From the NCBI GenBank assembly GCA_036268995.1, contig DATATB010000095.1, positions 1 to 64,000 on the forward strand: a DNA stretch of 64,000 nt. Direction: 5' to 3'. Below are positions 59,805-64,000 of the stretch, in pieces (position 1 is the stretch's first letter; each line of letters begins with the position of its first letter). The position numbers were made by a program, and so were the translations under genes. This stretch comes from DATATB01 sp036268995. GTDB taxonomy: Bacteria; Planctomycetota; Planctomycetia; Pirellulales; PNKZ01. The notes under the pieces were generated by a model, which worked only from the letters and a program-made list of their open reading frames with translations, was not told where the DNA came from and ran no database searches.

Positions 59805-61949
59805 TCAGCGGTTGAACTTGACGATGTTCTGAGCGTTCTTCCAGCGGAATTTGCTGGTAAAGTCCGCCGGCTTGAGCGTGAGCTGCTCTTTGGGGGTCTG
59901 CACGACGTACACGAACTCGGGATCGTGCGACGTGTCGACCCGATAGTGGCCGTCGGCCGTCAGCAGCAGCACCTGGCCACCGAGGTCGATGATCGACCCG
60001 CGCAGCTCGGCGCTTGCGGTGTCCCAGAATCGAGTGGTGCGGTCGGTGCAACCGGTGACCATCATCGAGCCGCCGCCGGCAAACATCACATACTGCACCG
60101 GGGCAAACACCGTGAAGTTGTGCACGGTTTTCGGCGGCTCCATCGGCCAGCTCCAGAGTTGCACCGTGTGATTGCCGCGGCCGGCCAGCAGCAGCGAGCC
60201 ATCGGGCGACCAGGCCAGGCTGCTCACATTGCGCGGGCTGCCCGTCACGCGCATGTTGCGGTTGAGCGAAATGCCGGTGGCCGTGGTCCATGATTGGATG
60301 GCGTCGTCGCTGGTGCCGGCGGCCAGGATCGAACCGTCGGGACTGAACGCCAGCGACTCGACCGGCAACACCGAGGGCATATCGTGCAATTGCTGCTGTT
60401 TGTCGGCGTTCCAGATGCGCACCGTCGAATCGGCGCCGCCGGAGGCCAACAGGTTGCCGCGCGGCGACCAGATCACTTTGTTCACGGGGCCGCTGTGGCC
60501 TTGCAGGGTTCCCAGCGGCTTGCCGATGACGCTGAACAGCCGCACCTCGTTGTCTCCGCTGCCGGCCGCCAGCGTCTTGCCGTCGGGCGAAAAGGCCAGG
60601 CACATGACCGACGCCTTGTAGTCGGTGATTTCGTGCGCTCGCTTGCCCGAACTCGTTTCCCACAGGGCAATCGTCTTGTCGTAGCTGCTCGAGGCCAGCG
60701 TCTTGCCGTCGCGCGTCCAGGATACGGCCGTGGTCGCGGCCTTGTGTCCTTCGAGCGTGCGCAGCGCCCGGGCCGTGTTGTTGTCCCACAGCGCGAGCTT
60801 GTCGCTGCCCAGTCCGGTGATGATCGGCCTGTTGGAATTCCAGATCGGCGGCGACGATCCACCCAGGTTGTGCTCGACTATCCGCTTGCCGTCCATCGGA
60901 TTGTAAGCGGCTACGTCGGACAGCCCACGGGCAATCATCATCTCCGGCTGCGGCCAGATCACTTCCCAACCGCCGCCCGGCATGTTCCGCAAAGACTTAC
61001 CGGTTTCAACGTCGTGGATATATTGCACAGCCGTCCCCGGGCTGGGCGACGAGGCCAGCAGCTTGCCGTCGGGCGACCAGGCTAGCGAATACCCAGTTTG
61101 CTTGATCTTCTTGATCGGCTTGGCGCCCGGCATCTCGTACAGGTTGATTTCCGAGGCGCTGCCCACGGCCAGGCGCGTGCCGTCGGGCGACCAGCGAACG
61201 ATGTAGTTGACCACCGTCGCCTCGCCGATGGCTTCCACCGCCTTGGCACTCGAGATCTCGTACACCGACACCGGGCTCTGCACGGCGGTGACTGCATAGC
61301 GCTCGCCGTCCGGCGCCCAGCCGATTGAATAGATATGCTGGCCGACTTCGACCAGGATTTGTTCTTTATCGGCCTGGGCGTCCCACAGCCAGACCCAACC
61401 GCTGGTGCCGCCGGCGGCCAGCAGCTTGCTCCCGTCGCGCGACCACGCCACGTGGTAGCAGTAGCCTTTAACCGGTTTAAACGTGCGCAGCGGCATGGCG
61501 GTGCGCGCGTCCCACAGCCGGATCGTGCCGTCCCACGTTCCGGCCGAGGCAATCACTTTGCCATCGGGCGACCACGACAAGCCGTGTACGTAGTAGTTGT
61601 GACCGACCATCGCTCGCAGCAGCTCGCCGCTGGCCAGATCCCAGACCCGCACGGTGCCGTCGATGCCGCCGGTGGCCAGCTCCTTGCCGTCGGGACTGAG
61701 CGCCATCGAGTTGACGCTGCCGCGGTGCTTGCGCGATTCCACGGTCCAACTGATGGCGTCGCCCAGCGGCGTCGGATGCGTGACCAGCGCCCGCGTACTC
61801 AGCGGTTGCCCCGGCACGACGGCCAGCGGCTCGGGCGTGACCGACAGCTCATACACTTTGCGGCCTTCGTCGGCCCGCACGGCGCTAGCAGCCAGCAGGC
61901 ACAAGCCGGCGGCCGCCGAAATCAAGCGATATTTGCGATCGAATTGCAT
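59805..61949 (-). CDS. Secreted WD40-repeat protein
   Basis: The 714-residue protein has a signal peptide (LISAAAGLCLLAASAVRA) and about 13 WD40 blades forming two propellers, e.g. GSVNSMALSPDGKELATGGIDGTVRVWDL, YVHGLSWSPDGKVIASAGTWDGTIRLWD and AAVTTAVSW-like and VNKVIWSPRGNLLASGGADSTVRIWN (parts). It is a periplasmic or surface interaction scaffold with no catalytic motif. The C-terminal 40 residues after the last blade are charged and conserved in style (VVQTPKEQLTLKPADF). ATG 61947-61949 gives a proper signal peptide; an ATG at 61985 is also in frame. Confidence 0.9.
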   Translation of the reverse strand: MQFDRKYRLISAAAGLCLLAASAVRADEGRKVYELSVTPEPLAVVPGQPLSTRALVTHPTPLGDAISWTVESRKHRGSVNSMALSPDGKELATGGIDGTVRVWDLASGELLRAMVGHNYYVHGLSWSPDGKVIASAGTWDGTIRLWDARTAMPLRTFKPVKGYCYHVAWSRDGSKLLAAGGTSGWVWLWDAQADKEQILVEVGQHIYSIGWAPDGERYAVTAVQSPVSVYEISSAKAVEAIGEATVVNYIVRWSPDGTRLAVGSASEINLYEMPGAKPIKKIKQTGYSLAWSPDGKLLASSPSPGTAVQYIHDVETGKSLRNMPGGGWEVIWPQPEMMIARGLSDVAAYNPMDGKRIVEHNLGGSSPPIWNSNRPIITGLGSDKLALWDNNTARALRTLEGHKAATTAVSWTRDGKTLASSSYDKTIALWETSSGKRAHEITDYKASVMCLAFSPDGKTLAAGSGDNEVRLFSVIGKPLGTLQGHSGPVNKVIWSPRGNLLASGGADSTVRIWNADKQQQLHDMPSVLPVESLAFSPDGSILAAGTSDDAIQSWTTATGISLNRNMRVTGSPRNVSSLAWSPDGSLLLAGRGNHTVQLWSWPMEPPKTVHNFTVFAPVQYVMFAGGGSMMVTGCTDRTTRFWDTASAELRGSIIDLGGQVLLLTADGHYRVDTSHDPEFVYVVQTPKEQLTLKPADFTSKFRWKNAQNIVKFNR

Positions 61950-62027
61950 GGAAGCTGCCCTTCGTGAATGGCGATTTGGCATCATCGGCGGAGCACGGGA
62001 TGTCGGTCGCTGGACCGCCAGTGCCGC

Positions 62028-63107
62028 CTATTGCGAACTCCGCTGGGCGTTCTGCGTGCGTGCCCGCTCCAGCATGCTGGCTAGCGTGACCGGTGCTCCG
62101 CCCAGTCGTTTGCTTTCATCGGCCGCTTCCATGAAAGCCACGATCTCGATGGTTTCGTCGGCCGAAACCGGCGGCTTGCCGGTCTCGAAAAATTTGGCAA
62201 TCTCCACCAGCATCGGCTCGTAGCTCACCTTGACGCTCGCCGGCTGCTTGCCTCCCTCGGGCTGCGGCAGGTGCATGTTGGCCTTAGTGCCAAAAACCAT
62301 CGCACCGTATTGCTTGGGGCTGGCTCGCAGTCCGCGGTACGTGGCCACGCGGCCGTCTTTCCAGGTGCCGGTCGCCAGGTCCGTGTCGGGCGAATGCACT
62401 CGCGTCACCGAAACACAGCCCGGCTGCATAATCGTGTACATCATCTCCACGCCATGAATGCCGTACCAGAAAAGATCGGGAACGGTCTTGTCTAAACTGC
62501 ACGGGCTGTAAGTGTCGCAGCCCAGCACCTGGCCCACCGGCGGATTGGTACGCATGGCCAGCACTTCGGGGCTGAACCGCAGCGACGAACTCGAGAAGCA
62601 CGGCACGCCGGCTTCCTTGGCCAATCGGAAAATTTCGAGCGTGTCGGCCAGGCTCGCGGCCACGGGCTTGTCGATGAACACCGGCTTGTGGGCGCGGATC
62701 ACCGGCTTGACTTGTTCCAAGTGCGGGCGGCCATCGACGCTCTCCAGCAGCACGGCATCGACTTTGGGCAGCAGCGCGTCGATCGAATCGACAATCTCGA
62801 CGCCTTGCTTCTGCACCGTCTCGGTAAAGCCTTTTACGCGATCCCAGCTCGTCGGCAAATCCGGACTGCCGCCGGGAAAAGCCGCCACGATCCGCAGCGT
62901 GCGCAGCTCGGGCCGGGCGTCCGGCTTGTTGATGGCCGCGGTGAATGCGGCGACGTGCGAAGTATCGAGCCCGATGATACCGACGCGAATCTGCTTGCCC
63001 TCCGGCGGGGTTTGATCGGCAGCTTGGGCATCAATGAAATGAGTCATGACGATGGCGGCAGCCAGTGCCGAAAGAGCGAAGCAATTTCGAAAACGCATCG
63101 TAGGCAT
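62028..63107 (-). CDS. Secreted Gfo/Idh/MocA-family oxidoreductase
   Basis: The 359-residue protein has a Sec-type signal peptide (CFALSALAAAIVMTHFIDAQA), the Rossmann start RVGIIGLDTSHVAAFTAAI, and the catalytic motif FIDKPVAASLADTL (DKP in place of EKP). PDLFWYGIHGVEMMYTIM and KVSYEPMLVEIAKFF follow. It is a further exported member of this family in the window, but unlike the 5577 gene it lacks a twin-arginine motif. The LDTSHVAAF variant of the nucleotide loop is seen in a planctomycete subgroup. Substrate unknown. It is cotranscribed at most with the downstream WD40 gene (78-base gap). Confidence 0.88.
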   Translation of the reverse strand: MPTMRFRNCFALSALAAAIVMTHFIDAQAADQTPPEGKQIRVGIIGLDTSHVAAFTAAINKPDARPELRTLRIVAAFPGGSPDLPTSWDRVKGFTETVQKQGVEIVDSIDALLPKVDAVLLESVDGRPHLEQVKPVIRAHKPVFIDKPVAASLADTLEIFRLAKEAGVPCFSSSSLRFSPEVLAMRTNPPVGQVLGCDTYSPCSLDKTVPDLFWYGIHGVEMMYTIMQPGCVSVTRVHSPDTDLATGTWKDGRVATYRGLRASPKQYGAMVFGTKANMHLPQPEGGKQPASVKVSYEPMLVEIAKFFETGKPPVSADETIEIVAFMEAADESKRLGGAPVTLASMLERARTQNAQRSSQ

Positions 63108-63250
63108 CTCCGCGGTGGAAGGCAGGCGGGCAGCAGGGGCAAGGCGGGAAATCAGCAGGCCAGTCTAATCCCTGCTTTTTCGCCCCACAACCTTTAGTTC
63201 GGCCTCTTTACCCGGCCCCCAGCCGCGCGCGATGATGCACGCCATCCAAG

Positions 63251-63272
63251 CCCACGGGCTGCGGCCCGTGGG
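63251..63272. repeat. Short palindrome upstream of the TPR gene
   Basis: cccacgggc (63251-63259) pairs with gcccgtggg (63264-63272) over a 4-base loop. It lies between the divergent oxidoreductase and TPR genes; role unknown. Confidence 0.6.
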
Positions 63273-63307
63273 TCAGCCTTACTCAGCGCGCAAAACCTTC
63301 GCCTTCC

Positions 63308-64000
63308 ATGGTACTCGCAATCATGCAATCCCTTGATCCGCTTCGTTCCCTTTGTTGCATCACGGCTCTACTCGTCTCCCTGACACCACTGGCGGCTAGC
63401 GGCGAAGATCCAACTGCCGCCGACCTTTGCCGCCAGGCCCAGCAGGCCTTCGACCAAGGCGACGGGCCAAAAGCCAATCAACTGCTCGAGCGTGCGGAAA
63501 AGCTGGACGTTCGCAGCCCGCTGCCGAAACTCGTCCGTGGCCAGATCCTCGCCCGCGAAAACAAGCATCGCGAGGCCGTTGCCGAACTCGATCGGGCCAT
63601 CGGTCTCGATGCCCAACTCGCTGCGGCTTACAACCTGCGCGGCAGCGAGCACTTTAAGCTCGGACAAATTGACGCATCCATTGCTGATTGGGACCGCTAC
63701 TTAAAGCTCGAACCGGCCCAAGAGCCGGGCCATTGGCAACGCGGCATCGCCTACTATTACGCCGGCCGGTACGACGAGGGCGCACGGCAGTTCGCGGCGT
63801 ATCAGAATGTCGATCACAACGACGTGGAAAACGCCGTCTGGCGGTTCATCTGCATGGCCCGCAGCGACGGGGTGGACAAAGCCCGGCAGGCGCTGCTCAA
63901 GATCGACCACGACCCGCGCGTGCCGATGATGGAGATTTATGCCCTGTTCGCCGGCCGCGCCCAGCCTGCGGACGTGCTCCGCGCCGCGGAGGCCGGCGAT
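63308..64000 (+). CDS. Secreted TPR-repeat protein (cut by window edge)
   Basis: An open frame from ATG 63308 (or 63323) runs in frame to the window end, at least 231 residues. It begins with a signal peptide (SLCCITALLVSLTPLAAS) and continues with TPR-like helix pairs: TAADLCRQAQQAFDQGDG, VAELDRAIGLDAQLAAAYNLRGSEHFKLGQ, ASIADWDRYLKLEP and WQRGIAYYYAGRYDEGARQF (parts). The layout resembles NlpI-type lipoproteins, scaffolds for envelope enzymes. The end is not in the window. Confidence 0.82.
   Translation, partial: MVLAIMQSLDPLRSLCCITALLVSLTPLAASGEDPTAADLCRQAQQAFDQGDGPKANQLLERAEKLDVRSPLPKLVRGQILARENKHREAVAELDRAIGLDAQLAAAYNLRGSEHFKLGQIDASIADWDRYLKLEPAQEPGHWQRGIAYYYAGRYDEGARQFAAYQNVDHNDVENAVWRFICMARSDGVDKARQALLKIDHDPRVPMMEIYALFAGRAQPADVLRAAEAGD

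Noticed and set aside
59460..60293. 277-codon plus-strand ORF across the 59.5-60.3 kb region
   Set aside because: It runs through the heptad repeats and opposite the WD40 gene; no recognisable protein features.

Overview
The window is high-GC bacterial DNA whose gene content points to a planctomycete, most likely of the Pirellulales. The markers are three DUF1501 proteins, a PVC-type membrane-bound dehydrogenase fused to cytochrome c, DUF1080 and DUF1571 proteins, secreted Gfo/Idh/MocA oxidoreductases, PQQ/HEAT/WD40 secreted proteins, a lysine-rich histone-like peptide and a lone Flp pilin. No rRNA, tRNA or CRISPR array was seen.

Layout. 1-7.7 kb: tail of a transposase at the edge, then secreted sugar/polyol-type oxidative enzymes (PVC dehydrogenase; DUF1080-lactonase fusion; Gfo/Idh/MocA) and an MgtC-like membrane protein. 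7.7-9.9 kb: a tightly overlapping minus-strand operon larB-nnrD-DUF2721, divergent from an SLC13-type transporter. 11.6-15.4 kb: pyrophosphatase, csrA, a small zinc ribbon, a 31-residue lysine-rich peptide with a long leader, then mrp and a receiver-like protein. 15.7-24.9 kb: secreted catabolic and surface proteins (PQQ propeller, HEAT, DUF1501, amidohydrolase, oxidoreductase, two DUF1501 in tandem). 24.9-40.7 kb: Flp pilin, rarA, Kdo hydroxylase, sulfatase, guaB with an overlapping secreted protein gene, fmdB-like, nnrE, a Tyr/Gly-rich protein, a D-hydroxyacid dehydrogenase, a Ser/Thr kinase with a membrane neighbour, a DUF11-type surface protein and RNase D. 41.2-56.5 kb: a complete 14-subunit complex I operon, nuoABCDEFGHIJKLMN, all plus strand and followed by a ubiD-family gene. 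58.4-64 kb: DUF1571, WD40, oxidoreductase, and a TPR protein running off the edge.

The most unusual structure is in the nuo operon. A four-helix-bundle (S23/IVP family) gene sits between nuoF and nuoG, bounded almost to the base by inverted arrays of four heptads (GTGAAAA in, TTTTCAC out). A gene-less version of the same inverted heptad structure lies at the end of nuoN, where the first repeat supplies the nuoN stop codon. A second heptad family (GTCCGTT/GTCAGTT) occupies four other intergenic sites. Several other palindromic intergenic repeats occur in two copies, so this genome segment carries at least four families of short structured repeats.

Working together, the genes suggest an aerobic heterotroph that respires NADH through complex I, degrades sulfated or complex polysaccharides with secreted enzymes, has an LPS-type outer membrane (Kdo hydroxylase) and repairs damaged NAD(P)H with nnrE and nnrD encoded at separate loci. 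All functional calls are from sequence reading alone; no database search was run.
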